DNA of 60,770 nucleotides from Rossellomorea aquimaris (GCF_008180865.1 NZ_VTEX01000008.1:1-60770); one strand, 5' to 3'; shown: positions 45,580-56,411, counted from the first letter of the stretch. Translations and numbers: made by a program. Notes: generated by a model from the sequence alone, not told the origin.

Positions 45580-45602
45580 TTCGGGAACATTTTGTTCCTG
45601 AA
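45580..45602 (+). promoter_or_regulatory. Hairpin between secY and adk
   Basis: TTCGGGAACA pairs with TGTTCCTGAA (10 bp, one wobble) around TTT. A T-run is absent, so it is probably a processing or mRNA-stability stem rather than a terminator. Confidence 0.5.
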
Positions 45603-45614
45603 GCCATTTTATAG

Positions 45615-46285
<671 letters not shown>

Positions 46286-46286
<1 letters not shown>

Positions 46287-47032
46287 TGATCATTTCTAAA
46301 ACTCCGAGGGAGATTGAGATTATGCGGCAAGCTGGAAAGATTGTGGCATTAACTCATGCGGAATTGCAAAAGCATATTTCTCCGGGAATATCGACGAAAG
46401 AATTGGATGCAATTGCTGAAAAATTCATTCGTAAACATGATGCAATTCCATCTTTTAAAGGGTATAATGGGTTTCGTGGCAGCATCTGTGCATCCGTCAA
46501 CAATGAGTTGGTTCATGGAATTCCAGGCGATCGGGTATTGAAGGATGGCGATATTATCAGCATCGATATCGGTGCTAAGTATAACGGTTATCACGGTGAC
46601 TCAGCTTGGACATATCCAGTTGGAACAATAGATGATGAAACCCAGAAGCTTCTGGATGTTACGGAAGAATCATTATTTCTGGGACTTAAGGAAGCTAAAC
46701 CAGGCGAGCGTCTGTCGAATATCTCTCATAGTATACAAACATTTGTTGAGGCTAATGGCTTTTCTATCGTTCGAGAGTATGTGGGACACGGAGTTGGTCA
46801 AGACTTACATGAGGACCCGCAAATTCCTCATTATGGACCACCCAACAAAGGCCCTCGTTTAAAGCCTGGCATGGTACTGGCTATTGAACCTATGGTTAAT
46901 GCAGGAAGTCGATATGTTAGAACGTTATCAGATAACTGGACAGTCGTCACAGTAGATGATAAAATGTGTGCGCACTTTGAACACACCATTGCAATTACTG
47001 AAGACGGCTATGAGATATTGACGAAAGCCTAA
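46286..47032 (+). CDS. map: Map, type I methionine aminopeptidase
   Basis: 248 aa. Pita-bread fold; metal ligands appear in [17 protein letters not shown] (two Asp), [10 protein letters not shown] (His), and the two Glu of LAIEPMV and [10 protein letters not shown]. It removes initiator Met from nascent chains, so placement among translation genes is fitting. ATG overlaps the adk stop. Confidence 0.96.
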
Positions 47033-47047
47033 GTGAAGGTGATTGGA

Positions 47048-47371
47048 TTGATCGAGTCAGATTCGACGATTCCGAGGATAGGCCAGATTGTTCAAACCCT
47101 TAAAGGGAGAGAAACAGGAAGCTACTCGGTCGTTGTTCAGCAATTGGATGAACGTTTTGTACTCATAGCAGATGGAGATCGAAGAAAGTTTGATCGCGCC
47201 AAGCGAAAGAACATCGCTCATCTTCACTTGTGTGACTATGTTTCTCCAGAAGTTCAAAACAGTATTATAGAAACAGGAAGAGTTACGAACGGTAAACTGC
47301 GTTATGCTGTTTCAAAGTTTGTTAACGAAGTTTTAAATGATGAGAAGAAGGGAGACATGTTCGATGGCTAA
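47048..47371 (+). CDS. KOW-domain RNA-binding protein (YbzG-like, L14e-type)
   Basis: About 107 aa, basic. The N-terminal KOW-like segment ([20 protein letters not shown]) is followed by [14 protein letters not shown] and [17 protein letters not shown]. Homologues sit between map and infA across Bacilli and are annotated as KOW or L14e-like proteins; function unknown. Start is uncertain: TTG 47048 has AAGGTGAT 5 nt upstream, while GTG 47033, touching the map stop, has no Shine-Dalgarno. Its end overlaps infA by 8 nt. Confidence 0.82.
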   Translation: MIESDSTIPRIGQIVQTLKGRETGSYSVVVQQLDERFVLIADGDRRKFDRAKRKNIAHLHLCDYVSPEVQNSIIETGRVTNGKLRYAVSKFVNEVLNDEKKGDMFDG

Positions 47372-47582
47372 GGATGATGTAATTGAAGTTGAAGGTAAGG
47401 TCGCCGAGACTTTGCCCAATGCGATGTTTAAGGTAGAATTAGAAAATGGTCATACAGTACTGGCACATGTTTCAGGAAAGATCCGTATGCATTTCATTCG
47501 TATCCTACCTGGTGACAAGGTAACAGTAGAATTATCACCGTATGACTTAACTCGTGGTAGAATCACTTATCGTTATAAATAA
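47364..47582 (+). CDS. infA: IF-1, translation initiation factor 1
   Basis: 72 aa OB-fold. [30 protein letters not shown] and [16 protein letters not shown] are near-invariant. It occupies the A site during initiation. ATG 47364 follows AAGGGAGACATGTTCG; the upstream in-frame start is not family-like. Confidence 0.97.
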   Translation: MAKDDVIEVEGKVAETLPNAMFKVELENGHTVLAHVSGKIRMHFIRILPGDKVTVELSPYDLTRGRITYRYK

Positions 47583-47614
47583 TCTATTGCACTCCGTACT
47601 ATTAAGGAGGTTAG

Positions 47615-47734
<120 letters not shown>

Positions 47735-47758
47735 TCTTAAAGGAGGTGCGCTATCACT

Positions 47759-48124
47759 ATGGCACGTATTGCTGGTGTAGACATTCCACGTGACAAACGT
47801 GTTGTCATTTCATTAACATACATCTACGGTATTGGTAAAAATACTGCAGCGAAAATCTTATCTGAAGCTGGTGTATCTGAGGATACTCGCGTTCGCGATC
47901 TAACTGACGACGAACTAGGAAAGATTCGTGATATCGTTGATAAATTAAAAGTAGAAGGTGATCTTCGTCGTGAAGTATCACTAAACATCAAACGTCTTAT
48001 GGAAATCGGTTCATACCGCGGTCTTCGTCACCGTCGTGGACTACCTGTTCGTGGACAACATACGAAGAACAATGCTCGTACACGTAAAGGTCCTCGTAAG
48101 ACTGTAGCTAATAAGAAAAAATAA
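47759..48124 (+). CDS. rpsM: 30S ribosomal protein S13
   Basis: 121 aa. [20 protein letters not shown] and [20 protein letters not shown] are signatures; a basic C-terminal tail reaches the P-site tRNA. Pairs with S19. AAAGGAGGTGCG lies upstream. Confidence 0.97.
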   Translation: MARIAGVDIPRDKRVVISLTYIYGIGKNTAAKILSEAGVSEDTRVRDLTDDELGKIRDIVDKLKVEGDLRREVSLNIKRLMEIGSYRGLRHRRGLPVRGQHTKNNARTRKGPRKTVANKKK

Positions 48125-48131
48125 TAGGTAA

Positions 48132-48539
<408 letters not shown>

Positions 48540-48545
48540 TTTTTC

Positions 48546-48588
48546 TGTATAAATTTTGTATCGTTGTCTATAATGGGATATGATACAA
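48546..48588 (+). promoter_or_regulatory. Possible rpoA promoter within an inverted repeat
   Basis: A consensus TATAAT (48569-48574) lies in the 171-nt rpsK-rpoA gap, but no good -35 is seen. TTGTATC (48556-48562) and GATACAA (48582-48588) are 7-bp inverted repeats bracketing it. This could be a weak internal promoter or just a leader hairpin. Confidence 0.35.
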
Positions 48589-48710
48589 GATACGTTCATT
48601 CAGAAAAGTAACCAGTTGTTGGTGCACAATAGGGAACGTAAACATGGGGAATTTCGGACTTTAACTTATTTAGCCCGGAGTTTCGACGTTTTGAAGGAGG
48701 GTAAATATTA

Positions 48711-49655
48711 ATGATCGAAATTGAAAAGCCAAAAATTGAAACGGTTGAGATCAGCGATGATGCCACATATGGAAAGTTCGTCGTAGAACCACTTGAGCGT
48801 GGATATGGTACAACTTTGGGTAACTCCTTACGTCGTATCCTACTATCGTCACTCCCAGGTGCTGCTGTCACATCTATTCAAATAGATGGAGTACTGCATG
48901 AATTTTCAACAATTGAAGGCGTCGTAGAGGATGTCACATCCATCATTTTGAATATCAAGAAGTTAGCGTTAAAGATCTACTCTGATGAAGAAAAAACGCT
49001 AGAAATTGATGTACAGGGCGAAGGAGTTGTAACGGCTGCTGATATTACTCATGATAGTGATGTAGAAGTGCTGAATCCTGATTTACACATCGCAACATTA
49101 TCTAAGAGTGGACACTTCCGTGTGCGTTTAAGCGCATCACGTGGACGTGGATACAGACCGGCAGACCAGAACAAACGTGAGGATCTTCCTATTGGCGTGA
49201 TCCCAATCGATTCTATTTACACTCCAGTTTCACGCGTTAACTATCAAATAGAAAATACTCGTGTTGGTCAAATGACGAACTACGATAAACTTTCTCTTGA
49301 TGTATGGACTGATGGAAGTATTGGACCAAAAGAAGCGATTTCTTTGGGTGCTAAGATTCTAACAGAACACTTAAATATTTTCGTTGGCCTTACAGATGAA
49401 GCGCAGAATGCTGAAATCATGGTAGAAAAAGAAGAAGACCAAAAAGAGAAAGTTCTTGAGATGACGATCGAAGAATTAGATCTTTCTGTTCGTTCTTATA
49501 ACTGCCTGAAGCGTGCTGGAATCAATACTGTTCAAGAGCTTGCTAACAAGACAGAAGAAGATATGATGAAAGTGCGTAACTTAGGACGTAAATCACTTGA
49601 AGAGGTTAAAGTTAAACTTGAAGACCTTGGACTTGGCTTACGTAAAGACGACTGA
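48711..49655 (+). CDS. rpoA: RpoA, RNA polymerase alpha subunit
   Basis: 314 aa. The N-terminal dimerisation/assembly domain (1-~228) shows [20 protein letters not shown]. The C-terminal domain (~245-314, [20 protein letters not shown] and [12 protein letters not shown]) binds UP elements and regulators such as Spx. AAGGAGGGTAAATATT precedes the ATG. Here all four core subunit-related genes rpoA, rpoB, rpoC and the sigma gene sigH are in one window. Confidence 0.98.
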   Translation: MIEIEKPKIETVEISDDATYGKFVVEPLERGYGTTLGNSLRRILLSSLPGAAVTSIQIDGVLHEFSTIEGVVEDVTSIILNIKKLALKIYSDEEKTLEIDVQGEGVVTAADITHDSDVEVLNPDLHIATLSKSGHFRVRLSASRGRGYRPADQNKREDLPIGVIPIDSIYTPVSRVNYQIENTRVGQMTNYDKLSLDVWTDGSIGPKEAISLGAKILTEHLNIFVGLTDEAQNAEIMVEKEEDQKEKVLEMTIEELDLSVRSYNCLKRAGINTVQELANKTEEDMMKVRNLGRKSLEEVKVKLEDLGLGLRKDD

Positions 49656-49677
49656 TAACATCTTCTTTCATATATAG

Positions 49678-50064
<387 letters not shown>

Positions 50065-50084
50065 TAATTCGTGACTTCTAACAT

Positions 50085-50130
50085 TAAGGGCAGGACAGTT
50101 AATCCTTAACTGCTTCTTTGCCCTTTTTGT
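50085..50130 (+). terminator. Terminator after rplQ
   Basis: AAGGGCA/TGCCCTT form the outer stem, CAGTTAA/TTAACTG the inner one around TCC; a T-run follows. It ends the alpha operon before the structured element at 50196. Confidence 0.85.
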
Positions 50131-50195
50131 ATAAGTGCATGTTGATGAAAAGCAGAGCGTTACGATGAGCAGCTCCGGCTGACTCGTCTAGCTCG

Positions 50196-50288
50196 TGCAC
50201 CCCTTCCAACTTCTATTTTCATAGAAGCTGTTCAATGGTTGAACAAGAAAAGTTCTCTTTTCTTTGGTCGGGGTGCAGGCTTTTTTTT
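50196..50288 (+). ncRNA. Four-way-junction RNA with U8 tail, downstream of L17
   Basis: Closing helix TGCACCCC (50196-50203)/GGGGTGCA (50270-50277) continues through CCAA (50206-50209)/TTGG (50264-50267). It encloses three 7-bp hairpins: CTTCTAT/ATAGAAG (50210-50227), TGTTCAA/TTGAACA (50229-50245) and AGAAAAG/CTTTTCT (50246-50263). Only C50228 is unpaired at the junction. Eight T follow at 50281-50288. It could be a terminator-linked regulator of ecfA1 or an independent 3' RNA; the described L17 downstream element (Rfam, lactic acid bacteria and Listeria) is the nearest known category by position. Confidence 0.75.
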
Positions 50289-50346
50289 ATATGCAGAGAT
50301 TTTTTAGCTGAGCTGAGTATGAAGAGCGTAGAGGAGGTTGCAAAAA

Positions 50347-51183
50347 ATGAAAGAAATCATTCAAGTAGACGATGTACATTTCAGATACCCTGATCAGAAT
50401 TCCTACGCCCTTAAAGGGATTAGCCTGACTGTCAATCAAGGTGAATGGTTAGCGATTGTCGGTCATAACGGATCCGGTAAATCGACTCTTGCCAAAATGT
50501 TGAATGGACTTCATTTTCCTGAAAAGGGAAAGATAACGGTGGACGGGATCGTTCTTGAAGAGAGCTCTATCTGGGACATCCGTTCAAAGCTGGGTATGGT
50601 CTTTCAGAATCCCGATAATCAATTTGTTGGTGCTACAGTAGAAGATGATGTGGCTTTTGGGTTAGAAAACCATGGAGTACCTTATGAATCGATGGTACAG
50701 CGAGTCAATGATGCTTTAAAAAGTGTCCATATGGAGGATTTTCTTAATCAAGAGCCGCACCATTTATCAGGTGGTCAAAAGCAGCGTGTAGCAATTGCCG
50801 GGGTCGTAGCCCTTCAGCCATCAATCATCATTTTAGATGAAGCGACATCGATGCTTGATCCCAAAGGAAGAAAAGAAGTTCTTGAAACAGTACGCAAGCT
50901 GAAAGAGGAAGAAAACCTGACGGTGATCTCCATTACCCACGACCTGGAAGAAGCGACAAAAGCCGATCGAATGATTGTATTAAATCAGGGGATGGTCTTT
51001 AAGGAAGGAACCCCGGAAGAAATTTTCTTATTAGAGGACGAGTTAATCAAGCTTGGCCTGGACTCTCCTTTCACAATAAAGCTTACCGGGGCTCTTAAAG
51101 AAGTGGGGATACCCTTGTCAAAAACATATTTTACAGAAGAAGAGTTGGTGAATGAATTATGCAAATCACATTTCAACAGGTAG
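50347..51183 (+). CDS. ecfA1: EcfA1, ATPase of the energy-coupling-factor transporter
   Basis: 278 aa ABC ATPase. Walker A GHNGSGKS (39-46), signature LSGGQKQR, Walker [13 protein letters not shown] and switch His in THDLEE are intact. With EcfA2 and EcfT it forms the shared module that powers vitamin and metal uptake through separately encoded S components. ATG 50347 follows GAGGAGG at 9 nt. Its end overlaps ecfA2 by 25 nt. Confidence 0.95.
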   Translation: MKEIIQVDDVHFRYPDQNSYALKGISLTVNQGEWLAIVGHNGSGKSTLAKMLNGLHFPEKGKITVDGIVLEESSIWDIRSKLGMVFQNPDNQFVGATVEDDVAFGLENHGVPYESMVQRVNDALKSVHMEDFLNQEPHHLSGGQKQRVAIAGVVALQPSIIILDEATSMLDPKGRKEVLETVRKLKEEENLTVISITHDLEEATKADRMIVLNQGMVFKEGTPEEIFLLEDELIKLGLDSPFTIKLTGALKEVGIPLSKTYFTEEELVNELCKSHFNR

Positions 51184-52028
51184 AATACCGGTATTCATTC
51201 AACACTCCATTCGAAAAACTCGCCATTCAAGATATCGATCTTACCATCCCGACAGGTCAATTCCTTGCGGTGATCGGTCACACTGGTTCAGGGAAGTCAA
51301 CACTCTTGCAGCATTTAAACGGACTGTTAAAGCCTACAGAGGGAGTTGTCCAAGTAGGGGAACATCAAATAAAAGCCAAACAAAAGGCGAAAAGTCTAAA
51401 GCCGGTCAGACAGAAGGTAGGCATCGTCTTTCAATTTCCTGAGCATCAGTTGTTTGAAGAAACAGTCCTTAAAGATATCTGTTACGGACCAATGAACTTT
51501 GGCGTATCAGAAGAAGAAGCGATAAAAAGAGCCAAGGAACTGATCGTAAAGGTTGGACTTTCAGAAGAAGTACTTAATAAATCCCCTTTTGATTTATCAG
51601 GGGGACAAATGAGACGTGTAGCCATTGCAGGTGTACTTGCTATGAACCCGGAGGTCATTGTACTCGATGAACCTACTGCGGGGCTCGATCCAAGGGGTCA
51701 ACGTGAAATTATGGACATGTTCTATGACCTTCATAAGGAAAAAGGACTGACGACCATTCTCGTCACCCATAGCATGGAAGACGCTGCTCATTATGCAGAA
51801 GAGATTGTGATTATGCAGAAAGGCCGTCTTAAGAGAAAAGGAAGTCCTGAAGAGATATTCTCTTCGGCGGATGAACTGTTTGAGATGGGATTGGACGTGC
51901 CGGACGTCGTTCGTTTTCAATATCAATTTGAACACAAAACAGGGAAGAAGCTACCGAAGACCTGTTTAACGATAGAGGAATTAGCTTCAGCCATCCGCAA
52001 AGTCATGGACGGAGGTGAAGCCCTATGA
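51159..52028 (+). CDS. ecfA2: EcfA2, second ATPase of the ECF transporter
   Basis: 289 aa. Walker [10 protein letters not shown], signature LSGGQMRR, Walker [13 protein letters not shown], switch THSMED. It heterodimerises with EcfA1; the C-terminal extension of each partner is the dimer clamp. Overlap with ecfA1 at the start and ATGA overlap with ecfT at the end indicate coupled synthesis of the three subunits. Confidence 0.95.
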   Translation: MQITFQQVEYRYSFNTPFEKLAIQDIDLTIPTGQFLAVIGHTGSGKSTLLQHLNGLLKPTEGVVQVGEHQIKAKQKAKSLKPVRQKVGIVFQFPEHQLFEETVLKDICYGPMNFGVSEEEAIKRAKELIVKVGLSEEVLNKSPFDLSGGQMRRVAIAGVLAMNPEVIVLDEPTAGLDPRGQREIMDMFYDLHKEKGLTTILVTHSMEDAAHYAEEIVIMQKGRLKRKGSPEEIFSSADELFEMGLDVPDVVRFQYQFEHKTGKKLPKTCLTIEELASAIRKVMDGGEAL

Positions 52029-52822
52029 TGGAGAAAATGATCTTTGGCCGCTACGTACCTGCTAAATCCATCCTTCATCAGATGGATCCGAGGGCAAAAC
52101 TATTATTTATCTTTGGATTTATTTGTGTCGTCTTTTTTGCAAATAATTTTGTTACGTATGCATTGCTCGGTCTTTTTACATTTAGCGCACTCATTCTTTC
52201 TAATCTTTCCTTGCGTTTTATTATCGGTGGATTGAAGCCTATCCTCTGGTTGATTCTTTTTACGTTCTTTTTACACGTGTTTTTCACCAAGGAAGGTCCC
52301 GTCATCCTGGACTTAGGCATATTATCTGTTCATGAAGAGGGGTTAAGGCAGGGGATATTCATTTCTTTACGATTCTTTTATCTGATTCTCGTCACGTCTT
52401 TATTAACGCTGACGACCTCCCCCATCACGATTACGGACGGACTCGAGACGCTATTGAACCCATTGAAAAAAGTGAAGTTTCCCGTTCATGAGCTGGCCCT
52501 TATGATGTCGATTTCCTTGAGGTTCATTCCGACCTTGATGGAGGAAACGGATAAAATCATGAAGGCCCAAATTGCAAGGGGTGCTGAGTTTTCTTCCGGT
52601 CCCATCAAAGATCGGATCCAAGCCATCATCCCTCTATTGATCCCACTCTTCGTCAGTGCTTTTAAAAGGGCTGAGGACCTGGCAACCGCCATGGAGGCAA
52701 GAGGGTATCAAGGTGGAGAGGGCAGGACAAAATACCGCCTGTTATCCTGGCACAAGAAGGATACGGGGGCATTAGTGGTACTGGCCCTTCTAACAGTTGT
52801 ATTGATTATTTTTAGAGGATAA
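52025..52822 (+). CDS. ecfT: EcfT, transmembrane scaffold of the ECF transporter
   Basis: 265 aa, about five hydrophobic segments. The two Ala-Arg-Gly coupling motifs are seen in QIARGAEF and MEARGYQGG; these helices slot into the ATPase grooves. MDPRAKLLF near the N-terminus is typical. No S component gene lies nearby, so specificity is supplied from elsewhere in the genome. Confidence 0.94.
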   Translation: MMEKMIFGRYVPAKSILHQMDPRAKLLFIFGFICVVFFANNFVTYALLGLFTFSALILSNLSLRFIIGGLKPILWLILFTFFLHVFFTKEGPVILDLGILSVHEEGLRQGIFISLRFFYLILVTSLLTLTTSPITITDGLETLLNPLKKVKFPVHELALMMSISLRFIPTLMEETDKIMKAQIARGAEFSSGPIKDRIQAIIPLLIPLFVSAFKRAEDLATAMEARGYQGGEGRTKYRLLSWHKKDTGALVVLALLTVVLIIFRG

Positions 52823-52836
52823 CGGGAGTGTCGTGT

Positions 52837-53589
52837 ATGCAGAGAGTGAAGTGTACCATCGCTTATGATGGCACCTATTTTCATGGTTATCAGGTACAAC
52901 CCAATCAGCGAACCGTCCAGGGGCTCATAGAAGATATTCTGTCCACTATCCATAAAGGGGAAAGAATCCGGATCAGTGGGTCTGGGCGGACCGACGCTGG
53001 TGTTCATGCGAACGGGCAGGTTTTTCATTTTGATACACCTTTATCCATCCCTGAAGAGAAATGGCCGGTCGTGCTGAACACACGCTTACCGGATGAAGTT
53101 ACCGTTAAAGAAGCTGAGTTTGTTCCAACTGAATTCCACTCAAGGTTCTCTGTCCTACAAAAGGAATATCGATACCGTGTTTATACGGGAGAATCGAGAA
53201 GTCCGTTTAACCGTCACTTTTCCCTTCATTATCCGCATGATCTTTCAGTGACGGATATGGAACAAGCTGCCCGGCATCTGATCGGGGAGCATGACTTCAC
53301 GAGCTTTTGTTCTGCTAAGACAGAAGTGGAAGACAAAGTAAGAACCATTCACCATATTGACATTCAAGAGCATGAAGAAGAATTCATTTTTTCCTTTGTG
53401 GGAAATGGATTTTTGTACAATATGGTAAGGATATTGGTTGGTACCTTATTAGAAGTAGGCTCAGGGGATTTACTGGTAGAGGAGATCCCTGAAATACTGG
53501 AAGCACGGGATCGCAATAGGGCAGGGAAGACAGCGCCACCTCATGGGTTATATCTGTGGAAGGTTGATTATGATCTTACTGTGAAGTAG
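52837..53589 (+). CDS. truA: TruA, tRNA pseudouridine(38-40) synthase
   Basis: 250 aa. The catalytic Asp53 lies in GSGRTDAGVHANGQ; RYRV and FVGNGFLYNMVRILVGTLL are other conserved motifs. It modifies positions 38-40 of the anticodon arm. ATG 52837 follows GGGAG at 8 nt; the GTG at 52828 overlaps that site and is less likely. It sits 14 nt after ecfT, in the same transcript. Confidence 0.95.
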   Translation: MQRVKCTIAYDGTYFHGYQVQPNQRTVQGLIEDILSTIHKGERIRISGSGRTDAGVHANGQVFHFDTPLSIPEEKWPVVLNTRLPDEVTVKEAEFVPTEFHSRFSVLQKEYRYRVYTGESRSPFNRHFSLHYPHDLSVTDMEQAARHLIGEHDFTSFCSAKTEVEDKVRTIHHIDIQEHEEEFIFSFVGNGFLYNMVRILVGTLLEVGSGDLLVEEIPEILEARDRNRAGKTAPPHGLYLWKVDYDLTVK

Positions 53590-53647
53590 TATTGTATCTT
53601 ACTTTCAAAAAAAATTCTAAAACAACTAATCCTGGTGTAACATTCTC

Positions 53648-53676
53648 TTGACAATAGACTGGGAACAAGATAATAT
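53648..53676 (+). promoter_or_regulatory. Sigma-A promoter of rplM-rpsI
   Basis: TTGACA (53648-53653) and TAATAT (53671-53676), 17-bp spacer. No terminator is visible after truA, so read-through may add. Confidence 0.9.
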
Positions 53677-53683
53677 AGCATAT

Positions 53684-53732
53684 GGTATGTTATTAACCCC
53701 ACGATAAGCCCCGGAAACTTATTGTGATTAGA
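53684..53732 (+). promoter_or_regulatory. L13 leader (autoregulation of rplM-rpsI)
   Basis: CACGATAAG (53700-53708) pairs with CTTATTGTG (53718-53726) over 9 bp with one wobble, immediately after TTAACCC. Its position and sequence match the Bacillus L13 leader, a known cis-element of rplM-rpsI bound by L13. Confidence 0.75.
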
Positions 53733-53771
53733 AAATAAATACTACGGATTCATTAAATAGGAGGTTAAATC

Positions 53772-54209
53772 ATGCGTACAACGTATATGGCAAAAGCCAA
53801 CGAAATCGATCGTAAATGGTTCGTTGTAGATGCTGAAGGCAAAACTCTAGGACGTTTAGCTAGTGAAGTTGCTTCTATTCTACGCGGAAAACACAAACCA
53901 ACATTCACACCACATGTAGACACTGGTGATCATGTTATCATTCTTAATGCTTCAAAAATTGAACTAACTGGTAAAAAGTTAACGGATAAGATTTACTACC
54001 GTCACACTAATCACCCAGGTGGTTTAAAGCAACGTACAGCATTAGAAATGCGTACAAACTACTCAGAGAAAATGTTAGAGCTTACTATCAAAGGTATGCT
54101 TCCAAAAGGTTCTCTAGGTCGTCAAATGTTCAAGAAATTACATGTGTATGCTGGAGCAGAGCATAAGCATCAAGCACAACAACCTGAAGTTTACGAACTT
54201 CGTGGATAA
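53772..54209 (+). CDS. rplM: 50S ribosomal protein L13
   Basis: 145 aa. [37 protein letters not shown] and [18 protein letters not shown] are signatures. An early 50S assembly protein. AGGAGGTTAAATC precedes the ATG. Regulated by the L13 leader. Confidence 0.97.
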   Translation: MRTTYMAKANEIDRKWFVVDAEGKTLGRLASEVASILRGKHKPTFTPHVDTGDHVIILNASKIELTGKKLTDKIYYRHTNHPGGLKQRTALEMRTNYSEKMLELTIKGMLPKGSLGRQMFKKLHVYAGAEHKHQAQQPEVYELRG

Positions 54210-54231
54210 TTAATAAGAGGAGGTTATTATC

Positions 54232-54624
54232 TTGGCTCAAGTTCAATATTACGGAACTGGTCGTCGTAAGAGCTCAGTAGCTCGTGTACGTTTAGTACCA
54301 GGTAACGGAAACATTGTTATCAATGATCGTGAAGTAGAAGTTTATATCCCATTCGCAGCACTAAGAGAAGTAATTAAGCAACCACTAGTTGCAACTGAAA
54401 CTCTTGGTAACTATGACGTTTTAGTAAACGTTCATGGTGGAGGCTATGCTGGTCAAGCTGGTGCGATCCGTCACGGAATCGCTCGTGCTTTACTACAAGC
54501 AGACCCTGAGTACCGTGGAACTCTAAAACGCGCTGGATTATTAACTCGTGACTCTCGTATGAAAGAGCGTAAAAAATACGGTCTTAAAGGTGCACGTCGC
54601 GCGCCACAATTCTCTAAGCGTTAA
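54232..54624 (+). CDS. rpsI: 30S ribosomal protein S9
   Basis: 130 aa. [16 protein letters not shown] opens it; the C-terminal [18 protein letters not shown] contacts the P-site anticodon. TTG 54232 is the start, after AGAGGAGGTTATTATC. Confidence 0.97.
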   Translation: MAQVQYYGTGRRKSSVARVRLVPGNGNIVINDREVEVYIPFAALREVIKQPLVATETLGNYDVLVNVHGGGYAGQAGAIRHGIARALLQADPEYRGTLKRAGLLTRDSRMKERKKYGLKGARRAPQFSKR

Positions 54625-54639
54625 TTATTATTTCAAACA

Positions 54640-54675
54640 AAAGCTCAACCGATTCATTCGGTTGGGCTTTTTTTG
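54640..54675 (+). terminator. Terminator after rpsI
   Basis: AAGCTCAACCGA pairs with TCGGTTGGGCTT (one wobble), followed by a T-run. Confidence 0.9.
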
Positions 54676-54685
54676 TTATGTGAGA

Positions 54686-54732
54686 GAGGGACGGACCTTC
54701 TGTTTTACATAAAAAACGGAGGTCCGTCCCTC
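54686..54732. repeat. GAGGGACGGACCT palindromic intergenic repeat
   Basis: GAGGGACGGACCT (54686-54698) and AGGTCCGTCCCTC (54720-54732) are a perfect 13-bp inverted repeat around a 21-nt AT-rich loop. No T-run follows on either strand, so it is not a terminator. I recall close copies in other Bacillus intergenic regions. Confidence 0.7.
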
Positions 54733-54807
54733 AAAAAAATTGGTAACAGTTACTCGAATGAAGTGGTGTGTTAAGTAGGAAAATACGTTCAAAGGGGTGG
54801 ATGATCT

Positions 54808-55254
54808 TTGAACGTTATTACAACTTTCAATACAAAGAGAAGAGAAAAGCAAATTAAGACGGAAAGAACATTGCTGAAAGAGATTTCGATTAAAATGCTT
54901 CAGGAGAGTGTCCGAAAGCATTTTGGATATATAAAGGTTCAAGGCGGAGTATTTATGCAGCAGGGTTTTGATGAGGCATGCTTTGATGTGGCCATCGAAG
55001 CCTATCTGCTCGGTGGAAAGGTCAGCAAGTTTGGTTATACCGGTGAGCCCACAGACCTCGTGAAAAAGCGGTGCGAGGAAGAATTAAAACACTTTATTGA
55101 TACACTTTATAATTTCTGGTTGTATTGGTCAGAGATGGGCGTCTCTAATCAAGTGGATGAATCCTTCTATTACTGCTGCGAGCACTTTGTGGAAACATGG
55201 TGGGCAGAAGGGTATGAAAAGGGGATCAAGCGTCATAAACTGCGTTTGAATTAA
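54808..55254 (+). CDS. ybaK: YbaK, DUF2521 family protein
   Basis: 148 aa, function unknown. A basic N-terminus (NTKRREKQIKTERTLLKEIS) is followed by a helical, aromatic-rich body (FWLYWSEMG, YYCCEHFVETWWAEGYEKG) with no membrane segment or known catalytic motif. TTG 54808 lies 8 nt after GGGGTGG; an ATG at 54801 is out of frame. Family and position before cwlD match Bacillus ybaK. Confidence 0.82.
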   Translation: MNVITTFNTKRREKQIKTERTLLKEISIKMLQESVRKHFGYIKVQGGVFMQQGFDEACFDVAIEAYLLGGKVSKFGYTGEPTDLVKKRCEEELKHFIDTLYNFWLYWSEMGVSNQVDESFYYCCEHFVETWWAEGYEKGIKRHKLRLN

Positions 55255-55256
55255 TC

Positions 55257-55335
55257 ATTTCAGTTCTAAAAATCATTCTCGTCCCATATTTTTTAGTAAG
55301 GACAGCGGAGCTTTACTCCGGGTTGAAACTGAAAT
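55257..55335 (+). promoter_or_regulatory. Inverted repeat in the cwlD leader
   Basis: ATTTCAGTT (55257-55265) and AACTGAAAT (55327-55335) are perfect 9-bp repeats enclosing 61 nt; the right arm abuts the GGGAGGA Shine-Dalgarno of cwlD. An inner stem CGGAG/CTCCG is also present. It may limit translation, but no sporulation promoter could be assigned with confidence in this gap. Confidence 0.4.
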
Positions 55336-55347
55336 GGGAGGACTGGA

Positions 55348-56076
55348 ATGATTCAGAAACTAAAGGTAATCGGGATGATTTCTGCACTGGCTATATTATT
55401 ATTCATTATTCAATATAAGATTCTGGACAAGGATACGTGGGATTCCTGGAATCTCCCCTTATCAGGTAAAATCATCTATATAGATCCCGGACATGGCGGT
55501 CCGGACGGTGGGGCTGGTGATCAGGATGCCCTGGAAAAGGACATCGCTTTAAATGTTTCTCTGATGGTAAGGGATTATCTCCAGGAACAAGGGGCTCTCG
55601 TAATACTGACACGTGAAAAAGATGAAGATCTTGCCGATGAAGGAACCAAAGGATACAGCCGCCGGAAAGTGGAAGATCTGAAGAAGAGGCTAAGTTTAAT
55701 CAATGAATCTGAAGCCGACTTATTTTTAAGCATCCATCTAAACTCCATTCCATCTGCTAAGTGGAGTGGTGCACAAACATTCTATAACCCAAAGTATAAA
55801 GAAAATAAAGCCCTTGCAAAAGCCATTCAGGGAGAGCTTATTCGTAATTTAGAAAACACCACACGTGAAGCGAAGGGCATTCAGAATGTATATATATTAA
55901 AACACGCCAAAAAGTCGGGAGCCTTAGTGGAAATCGGGTTCTTATCCAATCCAGGTGAGCGGGCTAACTTACTTAAAGAAGACTACCAGCAAAAAATCGC
56001 TGCCTCTGTATACCAGGGTGTTCTCAATTATTTAACAATGGAAGAAGAAGATAAAGAAAAAGCTGATGAGGAATAA
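55348..56076 (+). CDS. cwlD: CwlD, N-acetylmuramoyl-L-alanine amidase of spore cortex
   Basis: 242 aa. An N-terminal membrane anchor (about 8-25) precedes an Amidase_3 domain with zinc and catalytic residues His49 (DPGHGGPDGGA), Glu63, His130 (SIHLNS) and Glu195 (VEIGFLS). It cleaves stem peptides so that muramic-delta-lactam can form in the cortex, required for germination. Its terminator starts inside the gene; the stop codon lies in the hairpin loop. Confidence 0.94.
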   Translation: MIQKLKVIGMISALAILLFIIQYKILDKDTWDSWNLPLSGKIIYIDPGHGGPDGGAGDQDALEKDIALNVSLMVRDYLQEQGALVILTREKDEDLADEGTKGYSRRKVEDLKKRLSLINESEADLFLSIHLNSIPSAKWSGAQTFYNPKYKENKALAKAIQGELIRNLENTTREAKGIQNVYILKHAKKSGALVEIGFLSNPGERANLLKEDYQQKIAASVYQGVLNYLTMEEEDKEKADEE

Positions 56077-56095
56077 CCTCTCAGCTTTTATTTTT
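56059..56095 (+). terminator. Terminator overlapping the cwlD stop codon
   Basis: AAAGCTGA-T-GAGG pairs with CCTC-TCAGCTTT (12 bp, one bulge); the loop AATAA contains the TAA stop. A T-rich tail follows. Confidence 0.8.
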
Positions 56096-56411
56096 GGCTA
56101 ATCTCGAAAAGCCTGTTGGTGTAATACAGAAGGGCTGTTTGACCGGTGTCAGTGAGTGGGTAGAGAATAGCCTTTAAGGAAACATGCTCCGAAAGTTGAT
56201 TGGAGCGGAAGGATGCTCGACTCCTGCGGGAAAAGCTGGACAGGTGAGACCCCGGAGCCAAAGGCGAGGAGGCTCACCGCCAGCCCCGCGGAAAGCGAGC
56301 ATCCTGGAGCGGAAATCAACTACTGCTTTCTTATCTAAGGAAGAATCAAACGTTACGAACAGAGCTTTTTTCATTATTCAACAAAAGCATTCACAACCTT
56401 TTGATCATTCA
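56096..56411. other. cwlD-salA gap
   Basis: Non-coding. Apart from the palindromic repeat at 56195-56320 nothing gene-like is supported; the open frame running through the repeat reflects its GC-rich composition. Confidence 0.5.
56195..56320. repeat. 126-nt palindromic intergenic repeat (GTTGATT...AATCAAC)
   Basis: Ends GTTGATT/AATCAAC and GGATGCTCG/CGAGCATCC pair perfectly; inside, GGTGAG/CTCACC adds a third helix. Sequence such as TGGAGCGGAAATCAAC is familiar from Bacillus intergenic palindromes. No coding capacity. A deleted relative is at 34708-34745. Confidence 0.75.

Noticed and set aside
54686..54732. Rho-independent terminator
   Set aside because: No T-run on either strand after the stem; rpsI already has a good terminator just upstream.
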